Source of the DNA: Kuschelorhynchus macadamiae
Taxonomy: Eukaryota > Arthropoda > Insecta > Coleoptera > Curculionidae
Assembly: GCA_030620095.1 (NCBI GenBank)
Contig: JAUTXW010000069.1
Coordinates: 496,001-560,000 of the forward strand
Reading direction: 5' to 3'
DNA: 64,000 nucleotides
The notes under the pieces are model-generated. The model had not been told where the DNA came from. It did not search any database and worked only from the letters and a program-made list of their open reading frames with translations. The position numbers and the translations under genes are program-made. Below are positions 35,221 to 46,335 of this stretch, in pieces (the first letter of the stretch is position 1; every line of letters begins with the position of its first letter).

Positions 35221-36393
35221 CGCTCTCTATCAGCCAAGTACCAATGGGAGTTTACTGCTCTGTAGTGTACTGATTGATAATAATCCATTGGGCAGTGCCT
35301 GCTACCCAGTAACTACAATTTTGGCTTGAGAGAACGCCGTTCTTGGTAAATGTATCCTCGTCGGAATAAAAAAATATATTTAAAAACTTTTGTATTATTG
35401 AGAAAATTTGTATGAGCCCAAAGGTAGTAATCCGTTCTTGGCAAATAGTCAACTAATGTGTGCAAGAATTTAAGTTAATGGTTTTTTGGAGCTTCCAATT
35501 TAGTATACGTGCTTAATTTTTGTTGATATATTTCTTCTCATTTCCATTCAATGTAATCTTCGACGCCTGGCTAACTTATTTTGTCAAACCTGAGTTATTG
35601 TCCCTGTCAACTTCATTTTAAATACGGAAACATTTTTAAAAACGGAAATATTTCCTAAAATATTCTAACTTGCAATAATATTATCTCACCCTTTTTTCAT
35701 TAGAAAAAAAACAATATCCATATATGACTTGTATTAGTCAGTAAGGGAGAAAAATCCGTCTTCCTTATATATGTACGTCTAAACTCAAACAAAATATTCT
35801 GGCGTATAGCCAATAGTGAATTGATTTAGTCACAGAAACACAAACAAATTATGATTCAAGCACACTTTACTGAAAATCTTTACATCTCCGGAAATGAATG
35901 ATTTTAAATTGGAAAATACGTCTCGCTTGATAAATATAATGTTTAGAACATCTTTCTGATGACTTTCAAATTTGATATTTCAAATTCTGAGTAAACAAGT
36001 ACAGTTTCTTTATAAAAAATAAAAATGGTGTATGTATTTATTTACATAAATATATTTTTCTTCTTTAAGTTATGACATAAGTTTAAAGGTATACATATAC
36101 AGTATTGTCGAAAACTGAATAGGGACAAAAAATAGCAGATACAAACTTTTAGTTTCACTGCATTATGAACTTCAAACATATATTAAAACAGAATGTTACA
36201 AATATTGCGTAAATTCAACAGAAAATTTCTAAAAAAGGTATTAGAAACAAACGCGAAAATGTGTGTATACTACAGGTTTAAACACGAGAAATATAAACCG
36301 AACAAATTCAGTTTTTATACAGTTATTTGTTTTCTGATTTTTCTCAAAAACAAAATATAAATTACATGTTTTTTACAAAAATTGATAACTTAC
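35221..36393. other. Likely intron 3' of the GAS2-like exon; nothing else seen
   Basis: If the exon at 36394 belongs to a minus-strand gene, this is the start of its next intron. I looked for the rest of the calponin-homology domain on the minus strand and could not identify it. Confidence 0.4.
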
Positions 36394-36567
36394 CTCGCAT
36401 AGTGCAACTCCAGTTTCCAACTTCTCCATAAAATTCTCCACAGCTATATTCAAATGGGGATACATGGTCTGAAGCCATTCTGCAAGATCTTCCTTCATAG
36501 CGTAAAGATACTCTTCACTCGATTTAAATGGCCTAAACGGCCTTGATTCTAACAAAACTGAACTCAT
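36394..36567 (-). CDS. GAS2-like (pickled-eggs-like) protein, first coding exon
   Basis: Encodes 58 residues from MSSVLLESRPFRPFKSSEEY through YAMKEDLAEWLQTMYPHL to MEKLETGVALCE. This matches the N-terminus and start of the calponin-homology domain of GAS2/GAS2L proteins, which cross-link actin and microtubules; the Drosophila relative is pigs. The frame is uninterrupted and conserved in the family's hallmark block FRPFKSSEEYL.AMKEDLAEWL. At 36394 the last Glu codon is followed by GTAAGTTATC, a strong donor, so the exon ends in phase 0. The start Met fits the family N-terminus. Candidate acceptors upstream are TTTTTCATAG| (exon from 36591) and AAACAAACAG| (from 36571), giving a short 5' untranslated part. 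The rest of the CH domain and the GAR domain must lie beyond a long intron; I did not find them in the window. Confidence 0.9.
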
Positions 36568-36591
36568 TTTTCTGTTTGTTTTTATAAACCA

Positions 36592-37400
36592 CTATGAAAA
36601 ATCAGTATATAAATATAGAGGGTATTAGCTCTGAAGAACTCTGAAGAATAAAAAACAAGTAGGGAGTGTTTATGTTGTCATCGATTTCTTTCGGAGTGTA
36701 TCAAAAAATGATGAGGAGTTCATCGTTTGCTTTTCGAAGAGTAGGCGGTGAAATTTTTCCTGCAAAGGAAGAAATTACCCTTGTTAGTGATTTAGTAATA
36801 TTTTTTCTGAAATTACAATTAACCTCATATAAGGGAAATAAATGTAAAAAAAATGGAAATCTTAGTGCAATTCTAAAAATATCAATGCAAACAAAAACAG
36901 GCCAAGAAAATGCAGGCAAACTAGTTATATGCTACTTCCTATTCTGTAACATGCACTTATTATTTATTACTTCCCATTTAAATTACTTTTGAATTTAATA
37001 AATTAAAAATTGTCTTTCTTTTAGTAGTGCATTAACCGATTTTTGAATTATAGATATTTAGCTATCTACTAAGAAAAATAAAATGTGTTTCAAGGTTAAA
37101 AAAATTGTGATGCCACCGGAACCGGATACGAATTCGGCATCTGGCGGATCCAGTCTAATATTCAAATATCCGGTTTTGCTGGATTTTGACAAGAAATCGA
37201 ATCCAGCCGAATGAAAAAAAACACCAATACATTTTCAACAGTCTACGAAAAAATCTTATCGCTATAAGCACAGGTACAGATAAATAATTTACTGCTTCTT
37301 TTGATAAATATACAAAGGTTCAAATTTTTTCCACGAACTAAATTAACTCTCGACTCATTTTAAAAGTTTTTCTTATAAACAAATTTCTATCTCCTGGCAA
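36592..37400. other. Probable intron of the GAS2-like gene; nothing else seen
   Basis: Overlapping open frames at 36666-36992 on both strands have no family resemblance. A patch rich in GGATCCGG/CCGGAT words lies near 37120-37205. Confidence 0.4.
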
Positions 37401-37419
37401 TTATCTTGCTTTCTGGGAT

Positions 37420-37960
37420 CGCGTATAGACTATACAAGGAGTCAATGTCGACTTCAACGTTCAAAATAAAAATAGAAAACTCATTATCCACTGGTTTCAT
37501 AGTGGTCAAAGACGTAAGACAGGGATGCTGCATATCTCCGATTTTATTCAACATAAATCCATGAAGCCCTGAGACTGTGGAAACGGAAATATAGATTATG
37601 CAGATAATCATGTGGTGATTGCACAAGACTGGAATACATGAAAACTTATAGAAGAATATATAAAATGGGGTCTGGACGTCAGTATGAGCAAAACTCAATA
37701 TTTGTGCATAGGGAGTCAAGATACAATATAAAACCTGACTCTGGAAGGAGTAAAAAACAAGTGTATCTACAAACAATCTATTCATTCAGCGGGAAGAAGA
37801 AATGAAAGCATCAAAGATCGGATAACAAAAGGAAAAAGAGTCATAGGTACTTTAAACTCAATATTTAAGAGAAAAACATAAAAACGGAAACCAAAAAACA
37901 AATATATAATACCATATTTAAACACATAATAATATATAGAGCAGAAGTATGGTAATTAAC
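37420..37960 (+). pseudogene. RTE-like LINE reverse transcriptase fragment
   Basis: Frames read STGFIVVKDVRQGCCISPIL then FNI (37480-37557), the motif B region of RTE-type polymerases, and YADNHVVIAQDWN (from 37597), where the catalytic YADD has become YADN. Downstream pieces are LIEEYIKWGLDVSMSKTQYL then CIGSQ and NESIKDRITKGKRVIGTLNS, typical of RTE. A frame shift and stops separate the pieces. The open minus-strand frame 37387-37785 is the antisense of this fragment and not a gene. Confidence 0.8.
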
Positions 37961-38114
37961 TCACTAAAAATAAATTACTTGCATAAACGCTTATAACGGA
38001 AATGACTATGCGAATTGTTTAAGTGCATTTCAAAATGTTATTTTACAAAAATACATCCAAAAAGATATTGGGAAAATATATAAACAAAGTTGCGAAAATG
38101 TATTTTTTCCTTTT

Positions 38115-40535
38115 AGATTAAAATGGGTAGCGGCTGTAAAAAAATGCTTTTTCTAAGAGTTATAGATATTTCAAAACTCTATCTTTTGAGATGTGTCCGG
38201 TGAAAATTAGTTTCCGAGAAAACGCGAAAAATCAATAAAAAATAGATTTTTTGCAAATGCCAATAACTAATAACATATAGATCTGAAATTTCGTACAAAT
38301 ATAGCTTACATTATACCGAGTATACTAAATATATGTGAAAATATTAACCCTGCAACTTTGTTTGTTAACGAGTTTTAGCTATTTGTTTATAAGGAAGGTA
38401 TTGTTTAAATAATAGTTCTGCTGCAAACAAGAGCAGATAGCGACTTCGGCGAGAATTCATTGTATTTGTCATGACTGACACTGACACTATAATATACAAT
38501 TATGTTCAGTGAAAACATATTAATTTGTTAATAATTGCAACGGTTAATATATTTTAAATGTAAACATCTATAACATTTCCCACTTGATATTCCAGCGTAT
38601 TAAGAACAAGTTTTTGCGATACATACGTTGGGAACTTAGATTTTTTTTTAATTTTTACTTCACTATTATTAACATAAGTAGCTGAAACTGGGCATATATA
38701 CCACTAAATTATATTTTTATGTAGTAAGAGTTTCCGAATTTATAAGTTGTGGAATAAAGTTAATAACAACGGTTAAAGACAAGGTATATTTGGGAGCCCG
38801 AAGTTCCGAGGAGTCGGCTGCGAATGGGAAAAGTACATGAAAACTTAACTTTTAGGGTTCTGAGGATGAAACGACAACGCTTCCTACAGAGATCAGTGTA
38901 AAATTCAGCACGATCTGCGTTTTAGGAAATTCTTTGCATGAAAATTATTACCTGGCTTTGAGCCTTCGTAGCGACGCGGGCGTATCAGTACCACCTTGGG
39001 TAAAAACGTTTTTCTAGATAAAAAGCTCTGTCTTGTTGATGTTATACATATATTTACATTTTTTTGTCCGAAGTCATTTTTCAATAAAATTGTCACTTTT
39101 TCGAGGTGTAACAGGCCAGATGATATTTTGGCAAATGGCAAAAACAACGATAAAAATTGATATTTATCCTGTATACCAAATTAACGTAATTTCGATATTA
39201 AATAATAAATGAGTCCTATCAAATATGACATTGGCGTTTTATAGATTGCGTTATACGGGGATATATGATTAGTATATTACATAACGAGTGTTGAAAGTGG
39301 TAGTTTTCAAACGAGAAGGTGCGGGAATCTCTGGAGTTTGAAAATGATAACTTTGACACGAGTAATGTCACTATTTTTCCTACGACCACTCAAAATTTTT
39401 AGTAAAATTATTATATTTTTATCTTGTTTATATTTCAACACTAGTCTTGAAAAAATGTTTCAACACTAGTGTTGAAAAAATTGTCACCCGTTACGTCAGC
39501 TGTTACATTGACACAAGATTGTCGTGTTGAAACATTTTTTTCAATACGCGTGTGATATATGGCACTTACTAATCCAGTTACAAGACCGGTAGGTGACTTA
39601 TTATAGTACAAGTTGCGTAGTTGGAATGTAAACGAGTAACTACTGTATCATATATTTTATTTGTATTTTTTGTTTAACAATTTTATTGTTAATCCGTTAA
39701 TTATTAACAAACCTTAATATGTATATTATATTATAAAAATATATTTTATTTTCTTCTTTTTTTTAATATGAAAACATAAGTTTTTTTCCTTCATCATTAG
39801 TTCGAAATCATCATATCTGTCAAAATGACGTTCGATTTGACAAAAATAGGAGCACTGCTAGGCAACGCTTTAATGCTGTAATATGCTATATATCAGCCCT
39901 AAACGAATTCGCTAAGTAGTTATTTACCGGACAGTATGAAATAAAATAATTCAGTAAACAAAAGCAATTCGGTCCAATAAAAAAATTCAGGAATACCTAG
40001 ATTCAATTTATTTTTTTACTAGATATATAAAAACTTTATAAATGTCTATACTTAAAAGTTATTAAATGCAGAAATTATAAACAATTAATATATTTTTGAA
40101 GTAATTTTTGATATTTTATTTTGAAAATTTCGACACTGTAAATAATTGTGCATTGTAGTGTCAGTCTTGGCGAACAAAATGAACTTTCATAGAGGTATCT
40201 ATCTGCTCTTATTTTTTACATAATTATTGTTTAATCACAGGCTTCCGGGATAAAAAAATAGCCAAAAGTCATTACCAAATGAAGTCACAGAGTCAATATC
40301 TTACACATATATTTTTTATCAAGTAGGCTATATATTTGTACGAAGTTTCAAATCTATACGTTAAAAATTGCCTAAATTATTGACATTTGCAAAAAGCAAA
40401 TTTTTTAAGCAGTCTTCGCCATTTTGTCAGAAATTAATTAAAGGCAATTTCATGGGACACGTCTGAAAAGATGGAGCTTTGAAATATCTGAACATTTACC
40501 AAAGGCTTTTTTATAGGACCTACTCATTTTAATCT
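38115..40535. repeat. Large inverted-repeat structure, ~410-bp arms
   Basis: The left arm 38115-38522 and right arm 40127-40535 are diverged inverted copies. Matching blocks include AGATTAAAATGGGTAG / AGATTAAAATGAGTAG, TTTTTGCAAATGCCAATAA / TTTTTGCAAATGTCAATAA, TTCGTACAAATATAGC / TTCGTACAAATATATAGC, AAGAGCAGATAG in both, and GACTGACACT with ACAATTAT near the inner ends. The 1.6-kb interior has no coding sequence I recognise and includes a smaller palindromic element near 39240-39900. It may be a non-autonomous long-TIR transposon or two inverted insertions of one repeat. No target duplication was found. Confidence 0.65.
39430..39560. repeat. Palindromic hairpin cluster
   Basis: TTTCAACACTAGTGTTGAAA (39458-39477) is a perfect 20-bp palindrome. 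A larger hairpin pairs CTTGAAAAAATGTTTCAACAC with GTGTTGAAACATTTTTTTCA around 39520-39545. The same ACAGTGTTGAAA/TTCAACAC words occur from 39285. Confidence 0.7.
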
Positions 40536-41070
40536 CAATTTAAGCAATTGTAAAATAAACTTATATGTGAATATTATATTTTTAAACGAGGAACTTTTAT
40601 TGATACAAAAAAATTTCTTCTTTGTTGATCACTGACCCTATCTGTGAAACCGTTTAATACGTATTTTTTTTGTATTATGCCAATGGAAGAGGACTATTAT
40701 CGAACATTGTTTTTACTAAAAAATCGGTAAAAACTAACTTATTTATTTTTCATAGACAGTATAAATTATATAAATATATTATAATATTTTTTAGATAATT
40801 AGAAAATTATGAAAAGTCAAAAGAAATAGTTAGATAAATTAAACGAATCGCTGACAATTTTTAAATAATTACCAAAACTGACAACCTACCACTAAATTTC
40901 AGCTACCCTTACACATACACAAATAGTCATGCACAAACCAAGTACAAGAAACAACGTACATAAAAAATAAATCAGACAAAAATCGACAGGTATTCCAAGA
41001 AACAATCAAAATGCCTTAGCGCGACAAAAGAAAAACGCAACCGGAAACAAAAACGCAACGGAAATAAAGC
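40536..41070. other. Unassigned; probable intron
   Basis: No gene or repeat family recognised. Confidence 0.4.
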
Positions 41071-41076
41071 ACTCAC

Positions 41077-41255
41077 GTCGTATTCCGTGGTCGTCGGGAC
41101 GTCAAAGCAAGCCGCGAAAATTAAGCGCGCGGCGTCTGTACAACCGAACTGCTAGATATCTAGCCAGTCTTTGAAACAAATGAATAAGTAACGCGCGACC
41201 TCTGCGTTGATAATACTTCAGTAGTATGGAACCTCACGATTTCATTGTCGCGTAT
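41077..41255 (-). other. Candidate non-coding first exon and promoter (minus)
   Basis: A CpG-rich block (GCGCGCGGCGTC, CGTGGTCGTCGGGACG, AACGCGCGACC) in AT-rich surroundings. On the minus strand it ends at 41077 in CGAC|GTGAGTGC, a good donor. It lies 4.5 kb upstream of the GAS2-like coding exon on the same strand, so it could be that gene's 5' untranslated exon. No clear TATA box. Inference from composition, donor and strand only. Confidence 0.4.
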
Positions 41256-41994
41256 TTACAGTATTAAGCCAATTAGTTGCCTTAAAGGAACGCAGTAATA
41301 GTTTTTTTTATTCCTTGATTTGGTACGTGTTTTAAGTACGAAAAAACACTTTATAAGCTACCGATTAAAGATAAAGTTTAAAAAAATATGCAAATAAATT
41401 GGTCCGCCCGCTAAAATTTTCTCAAGGTAATTACCAAATGAGGCTTCTTAAATTAAGATCATAAAATAACAATATAGTATGGATTTTTAAATTTCCAAAA
41501 ATCTATGACGATTTACAATATCGGAAAGGCGATTTTGCGGCTAAAAACAACAGAAAAATGTAAGTCTGGTATTAATAAAATTTTAGGTAAGATTTTTTAA
41601 ATGATTTGCTTGTGGGCTGTACTCTCAATACCTGAATAAAATCCGAAATTCGGAAATTTCTAAATATACGCCTATTTGCCTTCCAAGACAAATCACCCTA
41701 GCGTATAATCTTCTTTACTTTAACTTATTGAATGGAATCCAGCATAAGTTTCGAATTGCCATTTGGGTGGACGTCGTTTATAGTGCCGTTATCAGTAAAA
41801 ACTTTTTATGATTCAAGTCAGGTATTTAATCCCATCAATCACGAATTATTGATTATTGCTCGATAAACTATATACCATAAGAATTCATAGCAAAGTTCAG
41901 TCCTAGGTTAAAGTCTTCTTAGAAAATTATAAGCAGATAGTCTTGATTGGTGTCAGCAGATCTAACAGCAAGTTGAAATGCGACATGTTCAATA
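41256..41994. other. Unassigned intergenic DNA
   Basis: No gene or family recognised. Confidence 0.45.
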
Positions 41995-42590
41995 TTGGGT
42001 CTATTATTTTTTGTTATTTTTATCAATAACAGTAAGTCATTCTGTTCTACACCAGATCTCCTGGTTTCATATGCCAACGATACAAATTATTCAAGGGGAG
42101 GGGAATTTTTCCGGTAAATGCACTGCAACTTCGGAGGAATTCCAGTCATAATGGCTTTAAACGGCCTAAAGCTAAACACTAACAAAACTTATTTTAAAAA
42201 ATTTCTTCCATGTAGCTCCAAATTAGTAATTAGGATGTAGGGAAAGTCCATGCAGAGTACCGAATTTTAAACTTCTTGGCCTTCAGATCAAAAGTTGACT
42301 TGGGAATGCCTCGTTGATAAACTTGCCTCATTGGAGCTTCGTCGATGTGGGCATTCTGTCTCTGTTTTTCAGACACTACCATGAGTTCTGTTCTGACAAG
42401 CTATCATTCAGTATGCCTTCCTTAATTATTCTATTTAAATAGATACAAGCATCGGCCCGAATGCATCCCTTGACCGTACCTACAAAGACCAAGGACCTCC
42501 CACTTTGTTAGCTACCTTAATCCCAGGATGTCCTGATTATTAAGTACTACCAGTAAAAGTTTTTCCCTCCCTGTTCCCCTTACATGCAAG
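41995..42590 (+). pseudogene. Jockey-like LINE RT remnant, second copy
   Basis: GLLFFVIFINNSKSFCSTPD then LLVSYANDTNYS (41996-42095) is the RT motif B to C region. YADD is changed to YAND. Then come MALNGLKLNTNKTYFKKF and, after stops, SVFQTLP / LFFRHYHEFCSDKLSFSMP (42355-42420), the same C-terminal tail as at 2690-2760. Frame shifts throughout. Upstream RT motifs were not recognised. Confidence 0.75.
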
Positions 42591-42593
42591 TCA

Positions 42594-42640
42594 GAGGCGG
42601 ATTAAGCATTTAAGAGGCCAGGGGCACACTTTGGAGGTTT
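42594..42640 (+). repeat. Isolated hAT-like terminus
   Basis: CAGAGGCGGATTAAGC followed by GGCCAGGGGCAC resembles the left end of hAT MITEs. No matching right end was found. Confidence 0.3.
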
Positions 42641-42810
42641 TCTTTACGGATTTTTTTCTCAGATTTTATTATAAATTAGGTTAATTATATTTATGAAAAA
42701 ACTTACTTATCAGACCTGCATTATCTAATTGTTGATTTGATCGACATGTTTGAACTGTATAGTATCGATAACGACTCTATTCATTATCAAGCGCAAATTA
42801 AGATCAAAAC

Positions 42811-44022
42811 TTAAGGCTACGTGCTTATGTTCGGTGATTGCCCAGCCGTGTCCACCGGTCACGAAACTGGAGAGAGTCAGTGCGTCCTAGTAACGGTCGC
42901 CAAACATTTGCTATTTCAATACTCGAACTGCTGATACTTCTGTTGTTACAATCAATAAATACCAATTCATCAAATTATCTTTTCCTTAGTGCTGCTTTTT
43001 GTGTATAATTCTGGCGTTTGACCACTGAATGAATTTTATGGTGTTTATATCAAGCATACTCGGAAGACCCGATATTGACGTCTTTTCTCTAGGCGAGTGT
43101 TTTCGATGTTCAGAAATTCTTATATCAAGAGGTTGCTTTCTTTAGTTTATATATGATTCACTCACAAGAGATTAACAAATACAGTTCTTCCGATCACTGA
43201 TTGAATTTGAGTTGGTTTTAGTCAATAGTCAAGTATTTCCTTAATGTATGTCTGGATATGAATGTTGTTTTAATTCCTCTTAATTTGCCAAATCTTCTTA
43301 ACTAATATTTCCTCGTTAAGGAGGGCTGATCGATGTACATTGCCACTGTTCGATTATATAGATTCTTTATGATTTCTTGGTTCGTAGCTGCAAAAACGGT
43401 TAGGTTGAGGAACTGGTCCAACTGTGGTTTTCTATAAACATAGTTCTTCGTAATGTTATCACTTCTTTTAACAAGAACATCAAGAAAGGTTGAACTTTAA
43501 TCTTGTTCAATCGCCATAGTGAAATCTACAGTTGGAAGTATACTATTTAAATGATCCTAAAACTCTATTCATATTGTTTGTCGTTTTTGTCCCAAATGTA
43601 GGTGTCATCGACATATTGCAGCCAAAACCTGGGTTTTATATTTGTTGTTTCGATTGCGTATGTTCGAATCATTCTATACATACAGTATATTGGCTATCAC
43701 TGTAGGAAGAGGTAAACCCATCGAGAGTACTTGATAGTGATCCCTACGGAGACAACACTCTAACAAATCCATTACCCTCTCCAGAGTCAGACTGGTCCGT
43801 TTCTCTCGAGTTTCATCGTCCCTAAGCTTTGTTTTGATGATAGCCACTCACGACTGTTCGAAACAGTATAACAGCAGAATTTTCAGCAAACCGAATATTG
43901 AAATACCTAATATTTGGCGACCATTACTAGTTTGAACGAACTCAAATTTCGTGACTAGTGGGCGGACTTCACACATCACTGCACATGTTTTTTATATCTA
44001 AAGCATAAGCACGTACTCTTAA
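42811..44022 (-). mobile_element. Penelope-like element flanked by inverted repeats
   Basis: About 145-155-bp arms, 42811-42955 and 43867-44022, are inverted copies. Shared blocks in one sense are ATTGAAATA, TTTGGCGACC and TTACTAG, TTTCGTGAC, and AAGCACGTA near the outer edge. Between them lies a minus-strand Penelope polymerase fragment. Penelope-like elements are known to have flanking repeats in direct or inverted arrangement, so this is a plausible whole, truncated copy. Confidence 0.7.
43010..43860 (-). pseudogene. Penelope-like RT and GIY-YIG remnant
   Basis: Read on the minus strand: TLERVMDLLECCL (about 43790), SMGLPLPTVIAN (43722-43690, motif B), RFWLQYVDDTYIWD (43618-43589; catalytic YVDD intact), FLDVLVKRSDN and NYVYRKPQLDQFLNL (43500-43400), then near 43145-43080 LDIRISEHRKHSPREKTS, which fits the Arg/Glu-His part of the GIY-YIG nuclease. 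Several frame shifts and stops. The GIY and YIG tyrosines are only partly visible. The N-terminal half is missing. Confidence 0.8.
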
Positions 44023-44139
44023 AATAAGCATTTAACGTATGCGCTTAAAACGTTATGAAAAAATAAAGACAATGCAAGTAACAGTACAGTGATTTAGAAT
44101 ATAGTTGTTAGACAACATCATTCTTTATGAACATAACTG

Positions 44140-44601
44140 TCAATTTAATATGTAATTGACTTAAAAATTAAGGATTATCGGCAATTTTAATTTATAGTCT
44201 CTGTTCTGGATTTTCAGGAATTAATGCTTGAACTAGGTGGATTTTAAATTGATGAAACTTATGATTCTTCACTACCCTTTGTACTGTGCTTTTGGTTATA
44301 TCCCACTCATTTGGAATAGTGTGTGGTCAGACTTGCAGATAGGCTAAGATGTTTATGACGTTTTCTTCTGTTTGAGCATTTTTTCCACGACGATTTTGAT
44401 GCTTCACATTTAGAAAAGAACCGTGTCGTATCTTTTGTTCAACATAAAAGTATTCTTGCTCGGCAACGTACGATCCGGAAATCTCTCTCGATATAAAATC
44501 TGAGCCTGCCCACTAGGGACTGGACAATCTCCGAATATCAAAAGCATGTCCAAATATTCGTTATATGTGAAAAAGTGTATTTTTTTGCTTCTTAGACACA
44601 C
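44140..44601 (-). pseudogene. DUF4817 mariner-like transposase N-terminus
   Basis: The minus frame 44601-44410 reads FFTYNEYLDMLLIFGDCPVP then ILYRERFPDRTLPSKNTF. This is the DUF4817 helix-turn-helix block found at the N-terminus of insect mariner-like transposases (Tyr/Arg-Arg-Phe-Pro spacing). A frame shift at about 44412 leads to HGSFLNVKHQNRRGKN, EENVINILAYLQV, then ITKSTVQRVVKNHKFHQFKI and HLVQALIPENPEQRL, the second DNA-binding motif. The DDE catalytic domain is absent. A short, dead 5' fragment. Confidence 0.8.
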
Positions 44602-44937
44602 AAAATAAAACGTAGACTTCTTTCACGATGATTTTGACAAAGGCAAAAAAATAACTGGTTTCATTAAAAATGACCTACCATTATAGACAAGTCAATAATT
44701 ACTAATCTATCAAGTATGTATGTATTATGAGAAAGTTTTTAATCATTTCATTATCGTTGAATTCAGCTCACCACGCCCTATCGAAAATCGTAAGAATATA
44801 CAGGGTGTCCCATTTAAAAAAACATAAGTTTAGTTGGCTACGACTTTGTGATGCACTCTGTATGATATGCAAGAGAACCCAAAAAAAGTTTTCTTATACA
44901 TTTTTTTTGAGTCTCTTACTTTGTTGTTACTTGAAAA
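44602..44937. other. Unassigned spacer
   Basis: Contains ACAGGGTGTCCCATTTAAAA near 44799, a word common in insect repeats. The 78-codon plus frame here (44727-44963) runs into the tandem repeat and has no family. Confidence 0.4.
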
Positions 44938-45165
44938 TTAATACTCAATTAAATATGATCTAAACTGAAATATTAATTTTCCAAATATAACTGTTGTGAC
45001 CATAATTATCTATTGAAAGTAAAGAGTGAATAAGAGGCCGATGTTGTTTGAGAATGAATATTCAATTAAATATTATCTAAATTGAAAGATTGCTTTTTCA
45101 AATATAATTACGGTGACCCTAATTATTTGTTGAAGATAAAGTATGAATAAGGGCGTCAACAAATT
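44938..45165 (+). repeat. Tandem duplication, ~118-bp period
   Basis: TTAATACTCAATTAAATATG ... TTTCCAAATATAACTG ... GAGTGAATAAGAGG recurs as GAATATTCAATTAAATATTA ... TTTTCAAATATAATTAC ... GTATGAATAAGGG, about 118 bp later. Two units, clearly diverged. Confidence 0.75.
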
Positions 45166-45950
45166 ATTCTTATTGGAGTATTAAGTATTACAATTTTGTC
45201 ATTTCAATCTGAAATAATTACAAAAGAAACACCAATAGAGGCAAAAAGATAATATTTTAAACAAGAAATGAGAAATATATTTTTTTCAAATTAAAACAGA
45301 AAATAAAACATTTTCAAATATTTGCACTAGATAGAATTTGTGACACAACAAGTTTTTAGAAGAGAGGAGATTAAAAAATTAAAACACAGAAACAATCTGT
45401 TATTTCTTAGTAGTTACATCTTATAGCAATTGAAATGCACAACTTTATTTTCTTGAATACCTACAACCTCAGCCCCAGAAAATATATCCTTATGACACAT
45501 CAAACTAAAGTTAATTATTATTCAATTGCCCTTTTAAACTACTTCAATATAGCAACAAAGAACCCCATTAAAAATATTTGATTGCCTACTTAAATAATCA
45601 TCAGAACTAATAAAATTTCTTTGCTACCAGAAAGCAAATAACTCAATTTTTTAAAAATTACCTGATTTTGGTTGTTTGGCTAAAATTATGAAGTCGGTAA
45701 AAAAACATCTATTTCAATTTAACTTAATACTAAGTAAAAGTATCGATAGCATCGTTGCATCCCTAATAGCACTTTTTAGATTTTAGATAAAGTATCAAAA
45801 GTAAAAATTTGGAATGCGGAAAGTGTGAGAAATTTCACCAATAAATCATATTTGATTCAAATAAAATGTACCTTTACGAACTCCAAATAGTTCAGAATTG
45901 AATATTAGGCACCATAATTCCAAAAACGAATTAATTACAAAATACATTAA
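45166..45950. other. Unassigned intergenic DNA
   Basis: No gene or family recognised. Confidence 0.45.
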
Positions 45951-45955
45951 CCCCC

Positions 45956-46165
45956 GTATTTACTAAAAAGGTTTAAGAGTTAAACCAGGGCTAGTTGCCA
46001 TGGTACTTAAAACTCTTAGATCTCCAGTTATGTTTTGCTTGTGTCACTGTCATTTTGTAATTGTGACGTTCAAAAAAGTTGTTTGTTCAGTTGTTAAAAA
46101 TGTCATCTTAAACCTATAACTGTCAAGTTAGACCTGCCCTAAATTTAAACCCCTTTAGTGAATAC
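45956..46165. mobile_element. MITE-like element, ~210 bp
   Basis: The left end GTATTTACTAAAAAGGTTTA and right end (reverse complement) GTATTCACTAAAGGGGTTTA are similar inverted repeats. The similarity continues through AAACCAGGGCTAG / TTAGGGCAGGTCTA. Noncoding. Target duplication not resolved. Confidence 0.65.
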
Positions 46166-46182
46166 AAATATTTAAATCATAG

Positions 46183-46330
46183 TTTACAATGCTTGCAACG
46201 CCGCTTTGCACTGGTTGAGTAATTATGCTTTTCCAGAACGGGTTGTTCCAAGCTACATGAACTTGCGTATTAATTTGGCTGTCGCCAAAGTACTAGATCG
46301 AGCCAAAGAACACGAAATAGTACAATTAAG
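46183..46330 (+). other. Possible exon of unknown gene or transposon remnant
   Basis: An open frame between AATCATAG| and |GTATGAC reads YNACNAALHWLSNYAFPERV then VPSYMNLRINLAVAKVLDRA. Both splice-like edges and a protein-like composition are seen, but I do not recognise the family. Another protein-like frame follows at 46428-46619 (YFRGRTEDKILGEEYYNSLN). They may be two exons or pieces of one transposon gene. Confidence 0.25.
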
Positions 46331-46335
46331 GTATG

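Noticed and set aside
37387..37785. 132-codon minus-strand frame
   Set aside because: It is the antisense of an RTE-like RT fragment that is clearly readable on the plus strand.
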